50,146 bases of DNA. It comes from Micrococcales bacterium (GTDB taxonomy: Bacteria > Actinomycetota > Actinomycetes > S36-B12 > UBA5976). This document shows positions 34,067-42,771 of the stretch, piece after piece. The notes under the pieces were generated by a model that was not told the origin of the DNA, searched no databases, and saw only the letters and a list, made by a program, of their open reading frames with translations. Numbering within the stretch: position 1 is the first letter of the stretch; each line of letters begins with the position of its first letter. The DNA lies in the NCBI GenBank assembly GCA_024640585.1, contig JAHEEQ010000001.1, positions 1 to 50,146 of the forward strand, read 5' to 3'. The position numbers and the translations under genes are program-made.

Positions 34067-34951
34067 TTAAGAAATTTCGGAAACGATATCGCGAATGGAG
34101 TCTTCAAGCGCCCTAGTTACTAGACCTGCAGATTTTGCTTTAGCAGGATCCATTGAAAGCACACCTAAATCCGTTTCAGACCAGAGTGGGAATTTCGAAT
34201 CATCCGAAGAGTCGACAGACATAATTTCAGATTTTGAATTTGTGACGGCTTTGATGGTTTCGATTATTTTATTGAATTTAGTGCTGGATTCGCATACGTG
34301 GAAAGCGCCGCTGCGATCATTTTCAATAGCATCTAATGTGAACTTGGCTAAATCGCGTACATCTATATATTGCAAATTTGTATTTGGGTTTATCGGCAGT
34401 TCAACAATTTCGTTCTTTATGAATTTTTTTACCCAGAAATTGAATCGGTTTGTGTAGTCATCAGGCCCAATTACATAAGTTGGTCGGATAATTAAGTTGT
34501 TTTCATAATGTTCATTTACTGCTGCTTCACATAAAACTTTTAGCGGACCGTAGGTTTGCCAATCAATTGGAACTGTAATTGGGTCTTTCTCGTCAATTAC
34601 TGAAACATCTACAAACTTTGCAGTCTCATCTAGGTTGTCTGCGATATCGTCTGCATAAACCGAAACAGTTGAAATAAAGACATACTTTTTAATCCGCCCA
34701 GCTAAGACGTCATATAAGGCATGAATCTCATGTGGGCGATAACCGCAAACATCAATAACAGCATCCCAGTTACCGGATTGCAAGCTAGTGAAATCTTTTG
34801 TGCGGTCACCAATTAGATGTGTGGCCTTTTCAGTTCCTACTGGAATTTTCTCAGTGCGGTGGAAAATGGAGACTTCGTGACCACGTGCAATTGCCTCGCG
34901 CGCCATCGCAAGACCAACGAACCGAGTTCCGCCTATGAAAAGTATTTTCAT
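34067..34951 (-). CDS. NAD-dependent epimerase/dehydratase (extended SDR)
   Basis: The 294-aa protein has the nucleotide loop MKILFIGGTRFVGLAMA (GGTxFVG), VIDVCGY, the SDR triad elements FISTVSVYAD (Ser) and YGPLK (Tyr-x3-Lys, near residue 154), and RPTYVIGPDDYTNRF for substrate binding. It acts on a nucleotide sugar or a similar substrate in the cytoplasm. It overlaps the ABC ATPase gene by four bases and ends a three-gene operon with a Wzm/Wzt-type exporter, so it may make a sugar for an exported polymer (inference). A GGGC-TTTAG-GCCC hairpin 34051-34063 lies after its stop. Confidence 0.85.
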   Translation of the reverse strand: MKILFIGGTRFVGLAMAREAIARGHEVSIFHRTEKIPVGTEKATHLIGDRTKDFTSLQSGNWDAVIDVCGYRPHEIHALYDVLAGRIKKYVFISTVSVYADDIADNLDETAKFVDVSVIDEKDPITVPIDWQTYGPLKVLCEAAVNEHYENNLIIRPTYVIGPDDYTNRFNFWVKKFIKNEIVELPINPNTNLQYIDVRDLAKFTLDAIENDRSGAFHVCESSTKFNKIIETIKAVTNSKSEIMSVDSSDDSKFPLWSETDLGVLSMDPAKAKSAGLVTRALEDSIRDIVSEIS

Positions 34952-35685
34952 ACTCTTCGATTTCTAAATAATGGTACAACACGAGCCGGGGTTCCATCCT
35001 CCTTGATTTGTCCATTTTCTAGCCAAACCATTCGACTGCAAATTCTTGAGATTTGTTTGATTGGTAGACCAACGAAAACTATGCAACAGCCATCTTTGGC
35101 TAATGATTTGATCCGTTTTTCGAATTCTTCGCGCTCTTCAACTCCCCGCATCTTGATTCTTTGATCAATCAGGAGAACTTTCGGTTGTTGGGCAAACGCA
35201 ACTTCCAACATCAATTTCTTTTTTGTGGTACTCGAGTAGGAGCTAATCGGATTATGTGCCTGCTTTTTGATCTTCGCAACTTCTAGCACTTCTTTTGAAA
35301 GACGAGCAGTGTCAAACTTATTTATTCCCATGGAAAGGAGTGCTAAACGAATATTTTCTAAACCACTTAGTTGACCAAAAAAAGTGAAATTTCCATTCAA
35401 AACGACTGGACTCCCAGCTGCCCAGATTTCACCAGTGTCAGGTTTGACAGCGCCACCGAGTGTCTCGATGAGACTACTTTTTCCAGAGCCAGCACTTCCA
35501 ACCAAGCAAATAATCTCACCAGAATTTAAGACTATGGACATTTTTTCTAGTGCGTGAATGGTTTTCTTGTGGCCAAAAATTGCACTGGTGAATTTTGTCC
35601 ATCTAGTTTTGTTGTGACGTAACGCTTTTATCTCATAAGTTAATGAAATATCTTTTGCGACTAATACTGGTTGCTTCTTAGCCAT
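34948..35685 (-). CDS. ABC transporter ATP-binding protein, Wzt/TagH-like, degenerate catalytic motifs
   Basis: The 245-aa product (start ATG 35685, overlapping the permease by eight bases; a longer frame reaches 35721) is the ATPase partner of the polysaccharide-export permease. Walker A is intact (GSAGSGKS, 63-70). However, the signature reads YSSTTK (150-155) rather than YSSGM or LSGGQ; Walker B reads LLIDQ (171-175), giving Gln175 where catalytic Glu is expected; and the H-loop reads FVGLP (204-208), with Leu207 where His is expected. ATP binding may remain but hydrolysis looks impaired. A second ATPase may be used, or the protein may serve as an ATP-bound clamp. Sequencing error is an unlikely cause of three changes. 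Confidence 0.82.
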   Translation of the reverse strand: MAKKQPVLVAKDISLTYEIKALRHNKTRWTKFTSAIFGHKKTIHALEKMSIVLNSGEIICLVGSAGSGKSSLIETLGGAVKPDTGEIWAAGSPVVLNGNFTFFGQLSGLENIRLALLSMGINKFDTARLSKEVLEVAKIKKQAHNPISSYSSTTKKKLMLEVAFAQQPKVLLIDQRIKMRGVEEREEFEKRIKSLAKDGCCIVFVGLPIKQISRICSRMVWLENGQIKEDGTPARVVPLFRNRRV

Positions 35686-36535
35686 GTTTGCGCTCATCTC
35701 GCCAGAAGATAAAACTGCCAATCATGAACAAAGTCAATGATAAACCTACTAGCCCTGTAATTTGCCCAGAAGAGATTGGGATGTCTTCGAGGAAAACAGA
35801 TCTGCAAAGATTTAATGCAACTGCAGATGGATTGTGCAATACGATTGTTTGCACCCATTCTGGAGCTTTTTCAAAACGAATATTTACTGAAAAGAAAACA
35901 CCAGTCATGAAAAACATCATTCGCATAGTCACTTGAATTAAATTGAGTAAGTCTGGAATTCGCGCAACTAGTCGAACAACCATTAATCCCATTGAAAAGG
36001 CAGCAAAGGAAGTGAGTGCAAAAATGAAAGGAAGTGCAAGCCACTTAAAGGAGATTGGTGCTCCTAGTAAGAGTGAAGCTGGGTAAAGCAAAATCATCAC
36101 CGGCAGTGACTTGATAGACCATTGCACCGCGGTTGCTATTGGAATTGCCAGTTGCGGGATTGTGCTGGTTTGCACAATGTCTTGTTCGCGACCGCGGGAG
36201 AGAGATTTTGCAGTATTAATAAGTGTGCTTTGGAATAACTTCCACGTCATCACACCAGCTATCAAGAAGAGTGGAAAATTAGAAGAGTCTTTTTGAGTTC
36301 CGAGCAATATTCCGAAGACCAAGTAGTAGGCCAGACTCAAAAGAAGTGGATCGAGTATCTCCCAAACCAAACCGAGATTGTTTGTGGCAGCGCCACCTTT
36401 GATTTTGGCAATCCCATACCGAAAAATAAATTCGCGAAACTTCCAGACTTTTACTAGGTATTCGCTAAATGCTGGTGGCGTATCAATTCTCTTCAATCCC
36501 AGACTCTGTGGATCGATATTTACCGACTTTGCCAT
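35678..36535 (-). CDS. ABC-2 type polysaccharide export permease (Wzm/TagG-like)
   Basis: The 285-aa product has an N-terminal cytoplasmic stretch (about 60 residues) ending with LVWEILDPLLLSLAYYLVFG, then six helices, including FPLFLIAGVMTWKLFQSTL and MRMMFFMTGVFFSVNIRF. The order and the N-terminal part match the permeases of O-antigen, teichoic acid or capsular polysaccharide exporters. It sends a lipid-linked glycan across the cytoplasmic membrane. It is the first gene of the operon with the ATPase and epimerase. It is divergent from Pta. No glycosyltransferase is in the window, so the cargo cannot be told. Confidence 0.88.
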   Translation of the reverse strand: MAKSVNIDPQSLGLKRIDTPPAFSEYLVKVWKFREFIFRYGIAKIKGGAATNNLGLVWEILDPLLLSLAYYLVFGILLGTQKDSSNFPLFLIAGVMTWKLFQSTLINTAKSLSRGREQDIVQTSTIPQLAIPIATAVQWSIKSLPVMILLYPASLLLGAPISFKWLALPFIFALTSFAAFSMGLMVVRLVARIPDLLNLIQVTMRMMFFMTGVFFSVNIRFEKAPEWVQTIVLHNPSAVALNLCRSVFLEDIPISSGQITGLVGLSLTLFMIGSFIFWRDERKHG

Positions 36536-36555
36536 CTACAAACACTCTCAATAAT

Positions 36556-36594
36556 GAATAGGCGGTAAGCGTAATAGGCAAAAATCCCCTATTC
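36556..36594. promoter_or_regulatory. Inverted repeat in the divergent permease/pta spacer
   Basis: GAATAGG (36556-36562) and CCTATTC (36588-36594) are exact complements over 25 bases, in the 91-bp spacer between the exporter permease and pta. Each lies where a promoter or operator would be placed. AGGG at 36616-36619 is the ribosome site of pta. Confidence 0.28.
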
Positions 36595-36626
36595 GCCATA
36601 ATTTGCTAACAGATTAGGGTTTGACT

Positions 36627-38723
36627 GTGTCTAAAAGCCTTTACATAGCCGCCGCTTCTGCACGTGCGGGAAAAGGCGTAGCTGCTCTTGGGGTTATGGA
36701 TGTTTTGGCGAGAAAAGTGGGTCGAATAGGCCTATTTAGACCAATTACTCCTGGATATGAAGAACGAGATGCATTAATAGAAATGCTGATTGCTCAATAC
36801 AACTTAGACATCGCTTACGAAGATGTTTGTCCTTTTGAGTATGACGATATTGCGGCAAGTCTTGCACAGGGCAACACCGAAAAAGTCATTTCACAGGTTG
36901 TTGATGCATACAATCATATAAAAACGAAATACGACTTCACATTGATTATTGGCAGTGACTTTCTAGGTCCAACCGCTTCATCAGAGCTGGAACTAAACGC
37001 AATGTTTGCAACTAATTTGGGAAGTCCGGTTTTGTTAATTGTCTCTGGCAATGATTTATCTGCGGATGAGGTTGCAACCTCAGCAGGCCACGCCAGACAC
37101 GTGCTTGTTGAAAATGGTTGTTCGATAGTTTCAACTATTATCAATCGAGTTGCAACAGAAAATCGAGACAATGTCTTAACTTCTATGGCAACACATGATG
37201 AAATCAAAGAGCCCGTGTATGTCTTGAGCGAAGTGCCAGTTCTATCAGCACTCACGATAGATGAAATTGCAGCAGGTCTCGGCGGCGAAATAATTTCTGG
37301 CGAAGGTCCAGATTTGCAACGCGAAGTTGATAAATATGTTGCAGGTTCAGGTCACGTACCAATGGTTCTCGGCTTACTTGATTCAGGTGTGCTCTTGGTA
37401 GCTGCGGGAGATCGTGACGACTTGGCGGTTGCAGCTGCCGCGGTCGCGAGTAGTCCCGAACTTCCAAGTCCCGCTGGGTTGGTTCTGACCTGCGGGGTTG
37501 TGCCAGATCCAGTAACTATGCGTTTACTTGAAAGTTCGCATCTGCCAGTGATTGCTGTGAAAGAAGATACTTATCTAACACTGCATAAATTGGATCAAAT
37601 CCCGGGCCAAATTCGCGCAGGAAGCCGCCGAAAAATTGCGGCCGCACTTAAAGAATTTACAGCGGGAGTTGCTATCGATGATCTTGAAAAAAATATTCAA
37701 TTAAGTGAAACAGTCGTAATCACTCCACTGATGTTCACTGTAAATATTTTGGAGAAGGCGCGATCTGAAAAGAAACACATAGTTTTGCCCGAGGGCAATG
37801 ACGAACGAATATTGCGAGCTGCAGATGAATTACTACATGGCGGAATTGTTAATCTAACAATTCTCGGCAAAGTAGAGGAAATCAAAACTCTAGCTCGCCA
37901 TTTAGGTTTGGATATTTCAGCGGCAAATCTTGTTGATCCTGATGAATCTTCGCTTCGAGAAGAATTTGCAAATGAATACGCGAGGCTTCGGGCTCATAAG
38001 GGAATTGGCTGGCAAGATGCGTACGACCGTATGTCCGACCCAAGTTATTTCGGAACAATGCTGGTTTACAAAGGCTATGCAGATGGAATGGTATCGGGTG
38101 CAACTCATACGACAGCCGAAACAATTCGCCCAGCGCTAGAAGTCATAAAAACTGTCCCAGGTGTTTCACTTGTTTCAAGCACCTTCTTGATGTGTATGCC
38201 AGATCGAGTTCTTGCATTCGCCGACTGTGCAGTTAATCCAGATCCAAATGCAAACCAGCTAGCTGAGATTGCGCAATCGACAGCTGAGACTGCGAAGGCT
38301 TTTGGAATAACACCTCGAGTTGCAATGTTGAGTTATTCGACTGGTGATTCTGGAACTGGAGCTGATGTTGAAAAAGTTCGTAGTGCAACCGAAATTCTGC
38401 AAGCGGCTCGACCTGATTTGCCAATAGCTGGACCTATCCAATACGACGCCGCAGTTGATGCAGGTGTTGCTGAAGCAAAAATGCCAGGCAATGCGGTTGC
38501 TGGAAAAGCAACAGTTTTAATTTTCCCAGATTTGAATTCTGGGAACACTGCTTACAAAGCTGTCCAACGTTCTGCGAACGCAATCGCAGTTGGACCAGTC
38601 CTTCAAGGTTTGAAAAAGCCAGTTAATGACTTGTCGCGAGGTTGCACAATTCCAGACATAGTCAGCACAGTTGCAATCACTGCAATTCAAGCGCAAACAA
38701 ATTCAAAGGCACAAGCTAAATGA
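36627..38723 (+). CDS. pta: Phosphate acetyltransferase, long form
   Basis: The 698-aa product is the long type of Pta: an N-terminal P-loop-like domain (SLYIAAASARAGKGVAALGVMDVL, to about 210), a DRTGG domain (about 220-330), and the catalytic PTA_PTB domain (about 365-695; HIVLPEGNDERILRAA, YADGMVSGATHTTAETIRP, LSYSTGDSG, AGPIQYDAAVD). The P-loop keeps GKG rather than GKT. It interconverts acetyl-CoA and acetyl-phosphate in the cytoplasm. GTG 36627 is chosen as start because AGGG lies seven bases upstream; a TTG at 36621 is too close to it. It overlaps ackA by four bases. Confidence 0.95.
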   Translation: MSKSLYIAAASARAGKGVAALGVMDVLARKVGRIGLFRPITPGYEERDALIEMLIAQYNLDIAYEDVCPFEYDDIAASLAQGNTEKVISQVVDAYNHIKTKYDFTLIIGSDFLGPTASSELELNAMFATNLGSPVLLIVSGNDLSADEVATSAGHARHVLVENGCSIVSTIINRVATENRDNVLTSMATHDEIKEPVYVLSEVPVLSALTIDEIAAGLGGEIISGEGPDLQREVDKYVAGSGHVPMVLGLLDSGVLLVAAGDRDDLAVAAAAVASSPELPSPAGLVLTCGVVPDPVTMRLLESSHLPVIAVKEDTYLTLHKLDQIPGQIRAGSRRKIAAALKEFTAGVAIDDLEKNIQLSETVVITPLMFTVNILEKARSEKKHIVLPEGNDERILRAADELLHGGIVNLTILGKVEEIKTLARHLGLDISAANLVDPDESSLREEFANEYARLRAHKGIGWQDAYDRMSDPSYFGTMLVYKGYADGMVSGATHTTAETIRPALEVIKTVPGVSLVSSTFLMCMPDRVLAFADCAVNPDPNANQLAEIAQSTAETAKAFGITPRVAMLSYSTGDSGTGADVEKVRSATEILQAARPDLPIAGPIQYDAAVDAGVAEAKMPGNAVAGKATVLIFPDLNSGNTAYKAVQRSANAIAVGPVLQGLKKPVNDLSRGCTIPDIVSTVAITAIQAQTNSKAQAK

Positions 38724-39862
38724 AACCTTTGGTTTTGGTAATCAACGCCGGCTCTTCTTCATTGAAATACCAAGTTCTTGATTTTTCCTCTTTAGAAGTT
38801 AGAGCAAAAGGAAATGTTGAGAGAATTGGTGAAACTGGATTTGCAAAAGATCACGATGCAGCACTAGAAATTGCAGTTGCTGAACTCAACGATTTACATA
38901 TTTCTCTGTCAGAATTTGCAGTAGTTGGTCATCGAGTTGTCCACGGTGGATCAAAATTCAATCAGCCGGTTTTAATTGACGAAAAAGTCATTTCAGATAT
39001 TGAATCTTTAATTCCGTTAGCTCCACTTCACAATCCAGCGCATTTAGCCGGCATTAAAGGGTTGCGTAATCTTCTTCCAAACACACCGCAGGTTGCAGTT
39101 TTCGATACTGCTTTCCACGCAACTATCCCTGACTTTGCAAGCACATATGCAATTCCTACAAACATCTCAGACCAATATGAAATAAAGAAATATGGTTTTC
39201 ACGGCACAAGTCATGAATATGTCACCACTCAAACTGCAAATTACTTAAACAAAAATAAAGATGAAATCAACTTAATTATTTGCCATATCGGAAATGGCGC
39301 ATCTGTCACTGCGGTAAAAAATGGAAAGAGCATTGATACTTCAATGGGGCTTACTCCACTTGAAGGATTGGTCATGGGAACAAGAAGTGGTGACATTGAT
39401 CCTGGGGTAGTTTTCCATCTTGCAAGAGTTGCGAACATGTCACTTACAGATATCGATGACTTGCTGAACAAAAAGAGCGGTCTTGCGGGGCTTGCTGGCT
39501 CTATTGATATGCGTGAGATTTGGAAACGTGAATCCGAAGGGGATAAGGCAGCAATTCTTGCGCGCAAAATTTATGCGTACCGGATTCAAAAATATGTTTC
39601 AGCTTATCTTGGGTTGCTACCTGAAATTTCTGGCGTTGTTTTTACTGCTGGCGTTGGTGAAAATGATTTTGGCATCCGCGAACAGGTCATGCAACCTCTG
39701 ACGCATCTTGGACTTGAAATTGATATCGATTTGAATCGTAATTCGAACCATGGAAGTAGAACTATTTCGACAAAAGATTCAAAAATTGGAATCTATGTTA
39801 TTCCAACAAATGAAGAAGTTGCTATTGCAAAGGCAGCGATATCAGTGGCGTACGAGCATTAA
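38720..39862 (+). CDS. ackA: Acetate kinase
   Basis: The 380-aa product has all acetate kinase landmarks: VINAGSSSLKYQV at the start, VGHRVVHGGSKF with the catalytic Arg, FDTAFHATIP with the catalytic Asp and the phosphate-binding His nearby, YGFHGTSHEYV, CHIGNGASVTAV and DTSMGLTPLEGLVMGTRSGDIDP. It is slightly short against the usual 395-400 aa. With Pta it makes ATP and acetate from acetyl-CoA, or runs in reverse to use acetate, for example that freed by NagA. It shares the ATGA junction with pta and overlaps the convergent TetR gene by 21 bases. Confidence 0.96.
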   Translation: MKPLVLVINAGSSSLKYQVLDFSSLEVRAKGNVERIGETGFAKDHDAALEIAVAELNDLHISLSEFAVVGHRVVHGGSKFNQPVLIDEKVISDIESLIPLAPLHNPAHLAGIKGLRNLLPNTPQVAVFDTAFHATIPDFASTYAIPTNISDQYEIKKYGFHGTSHEYVTTQTANYLNKNKDEINLIICHIGNGASVTAVKNGKSIDTSMGLTPLEGLVMGTRSGDIDPGVVFHLARVANMSLTDIDDLLNKKSGLAGLAGSIDMREIWKRESEGDKAAILARKIYAYRIQKYVSAYLGLLPEISGVVFTAGVGENDFGIREQVMQPLTHLGLEIDIDLNRNSNHGSRTISTKDSKIGIYVIPTNEEVAIAKAAISVAYEH

Positions 39863-40459
39863 TTCTGCGAGTGCATCAATCAATGCAATCCATTTGTCTG
39901 CATCAACTTTTTCTTCGACCACATCGTCAATAATTCGACCTAATGTGTAGGCCTGAATAAGTGTTGCAAGCGCACGAGCATCTAGGTCCGTTCGAACCAA
40001 TCCTCGATCTTGACCAGTTTCGACAATTTCTGTGATTCCGTCTGTGAGCCTTTGTTGCTCCTCGCCTAATGCTTTTTGGAAACGTTCGCTTTTGCCCGCG
40101 CGAGCGAAAGCGCTGACCCGATCCATCCGCAAAATAGTCAACGCTGGATTTTGCGTCGCTTCGGTAACTCGATGTAGTTGGGCTGAAAGTTCATCTACAG
40201 AATTCGAATGCATTATTGCCATAGATAGTTTGTTGATACTTAAATCTACGTAAACTGAAAAACGCTTGGCTTCGGCTAATTCAATTAGGTCATCAAAATC
40301 TTCAAAATGATGATACATCGAACCTTTTGAGACTTTGGAGATTTCAAGAATTTGGTCCAGTGTGATCGCTTCGACTGGATGCTGATCTAGAAGTTCAACT
40401 ACTGTTTCTAGCAATTTAGTCTTAGTTGGGTGGGTTCGGCCCTCAACTTTTGTGCGCAT
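39842..40459 (-). CDS. TetR-family transcriptional regulator
   Basis: The 205-aa product starts at ATG 40459 (MRTKVEGRTHPTKTKLLETV); the frame is open 47 codons further but that part overlaps the divergent mmsA gene and lacks a ribosome site. The N-terminal helix-turn-helix is ITLDQILEISKVSKGSMYHHFEDFDDLIELAEA, a standard TetR pattern. The C-terminal two-thirds are helical and probably bind a ligand. It is divergent from mmsA across 43 bases that hold a perfect palindrome, so autoregulation and control of mmsA are likely. The inducer may be a methylmalonate-semialdehyde or valine/inositol route intermediate (inference). Confidence 0.9.
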   Translation of the reverse strand: MRTKVEGRTHPTKTKLLETVVELLDQHPVEAITLDQILEISKVSKGSMYHHFEDFDDLIELAEAKRFSVYVDLSINKLSMAIMHSNSVDELSAQLHRVTEATQNPALTILRMDRVSAFARAGKSERFQKALGEEQQRLTDGITEIVETGQDRGLVRTDLDARALATLIQAYTLGRIIDDVVEEKVDADKWIALIDALAELMLVRH

Positions 40460-40463
40460 GGGG

Positions 40464-40474
40464 AGTACGGTACT
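40464..40474. promoter_or_regulatory. Palindromic TetR operator candidate AGTAC-G-GTACT
   Basis: AGTACGGTACT is a perfect 11-bp dyad in the 43-bp spacer between tetR (start 40459) and mmsA (start 40503). Its position next to the regulator start and in a shared promoter region is the usual one for a TetR binding site. Confidence 0.55.
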
Positions 40475-40502
40475 GCCAAAGTTTCTAGTGTGGAGAGTAT
40501 TT

Positions 40503-42002
40503 ATGGCTCGAATTGGGCATTGGGTTAACGGCAAGGCAACTGAATCAACATCGAACCGTTTCGGCGATGTTTTCGACCCTGCTTTAGGAATAGTTAGCAA
40601 ACATGTTTCTTTTGCCTCGGTTGAGGAAGTGCAAGGTGCAATTCAAATTGCAAAATCTGCTTTCAGTTCTTGGTCCCAAACACCGCTTGCTGTCCGCCAG
40701 CAAATCATGTTTTCTTTCCGTGAGTTGCTGAATGCCCGCAAGGGAGAACTTGCAGAAATCATCACTTCGGAGCATGGAAAAGTAGTTTCTGATGCACTTG
40801 GTGAAGTGACTCGCGGACTTGAAGTAGTCGAGTTTGCATGCGGCATTGCGCATTTATTAAAAGGTGATCACACAGTTAATGCATCAACCGGAGTAGATGT
40901 TCATTCAACCCGCGAAGCAGTTGGGGTTGTTGGAATTATCAGTCCTTTCAATTTTCCAGCAATGGTTCCAATGTGGTTTTTCCCAATCGCGATTGCAGCG
41001 GGAAACACTGTGATTTTGAAACCAAGCGAAAAGAATCCTTCCGCGGCTATTTGGATTGCTGAGCTGCTCAAAGAAGCAGGACTTCCAGATGGTGTGTTCA
41101 ATGTAATCAATGGCGACAAAGTTGCAGTAGACGAATTACTTACTAATTCAGATGTCGCAGCAATTTCTTTTGTCGGTTCAACGCCTATTGCGAAATATGT
41201 ATATGAAACTGGCACCGCCAATGGCAAGCGAGTTCAGGCACTTGGCGGCGCAAAAAATCACATGCTTGTTTTGCCAGACGCAGATTTAGATTTCACGGCA
41301 GATGCTGCAGTGAATGCTGGCTTTGGTTCTGCAGGTGAACGCTGCATGGCAATTTCAGTATTAGTCGCAGTTGAGCCAGTTGCAGATCCGCTAATTGCAA
41401 AAATCAAAGAACGAATTGCGAAAATAAAAACAGGTGATGGCAGGCGTGCATGTGACATGGGGCCACTTATCACTTTGCAACACCGAGACAAAGTTGCCTC
41501 GTACATTGAAATCGCGGCGAAAGATGGTTGTGAAGTAGTTGTTGATGGACGAGGCGTCAATGTTGACGGAGATGAAAATGGTTTCTGGCTTGGTCCAACT
41601 TTGATTGATAAAGTGAAACCAAATTCTGCTGTTTACACTGATGAAATTTTTGGACCGATCCTTTCGGTCGTGCGAGTCAAAACTTTCGCTGAAGGTGTTG
41701 AGTTGATAAATTCGAATCGATATGGAAACGGCACAGCAATTTTCACAAACAACGGTGGCGCTGCCCGAAAGTTTGAGCGGGATGTGCAGGTTGGCATGAT
41801 TGGAATCAACGTTCCAATCCCGGTTCCAATGGCTTATTACTCCTTCGGTGGCTGGAAGGCATCACTTTTCGGAGATACCAAAGCTCACGGTGCTGAAGGT
41901 GTGCATTTCTTCACTCGGGCTAAGGCTGTGACAAGCCGTTGGGTTGATCCAGCCCAGAGTGCTGCAGGCGGAATTAACCTCGGATTTCCTCAAAATAAGT
42001 GA
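40503..42002 (+). CDS. mmsA: CoA-acylating methylmalonate-semialdehyde dehydrogenase
   Basis: The 499-aa protein is an aldehyde dehydrogenase of the CoA-acylating type (MmsA/IolA). It shows ISPFNFPAMVPMWFFPIAIA, TVILKPSEKNPSA, FVGSTPIAKYVY, and FGSAGERCMAISVLV with catalytic Cys281. The PMWFFP block and GERCMA are typical of MmsA, which turns methylmalonate or malonate semialdehyde to propionyl- or acetyl-CoA with NAD and CoA. ATG 40503 is used because GGAG lies seven bases upstream; the ORF continues upstream into tetR without support. Valine, thymine or inositol breakdown are possible routes; no neighbour decides. It is divergent from its likely TetR regulator. Confidence 0.92.
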   Translation: MARIGHWVNGKATESTSNRFGDVFDPALGIVSKHVSFASVEEVQGAIQIAKSAFSSWSQTPLAVRQQIMFSFRELLNARKGELAEIITSEHGKVVSDALGEVTRGLEVVEFACGIAHLLKGDHTVNASTGVDVHSTREAVGVVGIISPFNFPAMVPMWFFPIAIAAGNTVILKPSEKNPSAAIWIAELLKEAGLPDGVFNVINGDKVAVDELLTNSDVAAISFVGSTPIAKYVYETGTANGKRVQALGGAKNHMLVLPDADLDFTADAAVNAGFGSAGERCMAISVLVAVEPVADPLIAKIKERIAKIKTGDGRRACDMGPLITLQHRDKVASYIEIAAKDGCEVVVDGRGVNVDGDENGFWLGPTLIDKVKPNSAVYTDEIFGPILSVVRVKTFAEGVELINSNRYGNGTAIFTNNGGAARKFERDVQVGMIGINVPIPVPMAYYSFGGWKASLFGDTKAHGAEGVHFFTRAKAVTSRWVDPAQSAAGGINLGFPQNK

Positions 42003-42061
42003 TTTTTCGGGCGTAGATTTAAGAAAAGGTCCTAACTAATCCAAGGAATGTCCAAGAGGTT

Positions 42062-42122
42062 GCCAAAGTGGTTACGGGCCTCAATTTGCGCATTTAACCT
42101 CTGCCTATGAGAGCCAAAGTGG
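42062..42122 (+). repeat. Direct repeat GCCAAAGTGG upstream of the flavoprotein operon
   Basis: GCCAAAGTGG occurs at 42062-42071 and again at 42113-42122 in the 136-bp spacer before the first FMN-binding gene, 51 bases apart (about five helix turns). The second copy ends 16 bases before the ATG, next to the GAGGAG ribosome site. Spacing by whole turns could suit a paired regulator binding on one face of the DNA. Confidence 0.3.
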
Positions 42123-42138
42123 CTTTTGAGGAGACAAA

Positions 42139-42771
42139 ATGCGCAAGTCATCGACCAGAGCAGCGGTAGTGATTGGTGGCACCCTTGCAGGTGTTTCATC
42201 CACTGTTGCCTTTGGCGCGCAGGCTGCACTTTTCCCTCAAGCCCAGGGTTCGGCACTTGATGCATTGGCTGTAAATCCTTCGCAAACTGCCGCGGTTAAT
42301 TCTGGCTCTACAACTCCAACGCCGAGTGAGACCGAAAAAACTTCCAACAAAAAACACGATGTCGTGACACCAACCCCAAGTGCTACAAAATCTACATCAA
42401 CTAAACATAAGAAAAACAAAAATCATGGGGGAAGTGGTTCATCATCAACCCCAACTGCAACCGAAACCACCCCAGCTCAATCTGGTCCGGTCGACGGCAC
42501 ATACACAGGATCAAATGCGAAGGCTTTGAACTTTGGATATGTACAAGTTCGAATCACAGTGAGTGGCGGGCAACTAACCGACATTCAATTCCTTTCTTAC
42601 CCAACTCGTGATGGTAGATCGTTAGATTTATCAAACCGCGCATTACCTCAACTTCGTCAAGAAGCATTGAGTTCACAATCTGCAAATGTTTCAAATGTTT
42701 CTGGAGCATCGTGGACAACTCGCGCATTTAAAACATCCCTAAATGCAGCTCTTTCAGAGGCGGGGTTATGA
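42139..42771 (+). CDS. Secreted FMN-binding-domain protein 1 (ApbE substrate)
   Basis: The 210-aa product has a signal peptide or anchor (MRKSSTRAAVVIGGTLAGVS), then a Thr/Pro/Ser/Lys-rich linker (about 50-115) that would span the cell wall, and an FMN_bind domain (about 117-207) starting VDGTYTGSNAKALNFGYVQV. It ends with NVSGASWTTRAFKTSL, where Ser191 of the SGAS motif is the residue expected to receive FMN through a phosphoester bond. It is the first gene of the operon and starts after GAGGAG. It overlaps apbE by four bases. It should carry a covalent flavin outside the membrane. Confidence 0.87.
   Translation: MRKSSTRAAVVIGGTLAGVSSTVAFGAQAALFPQAQGSALDALAVNPSQTAAVNSGSTTPTPSETEKTSNKKHDVVTPTPSATKSTSTKHKKNKNHGGSGSSSTPTATETTPAQSGPVDGTYTGSNAKALNFGYVQVRITVSGGQLTDIQFLSYPTRDGRSLDLSNRALPQLRQEALSSQSANVSNVSGASWTTRAFKTSLNAALSEAGL

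Noticed and set aside
42048..42110. 20-codon frame that could be a leader peptide before the flavoprotein operon
   Set aside because: No proper ribosome site, no attenuator hairpin after it and no run of one amino acid.
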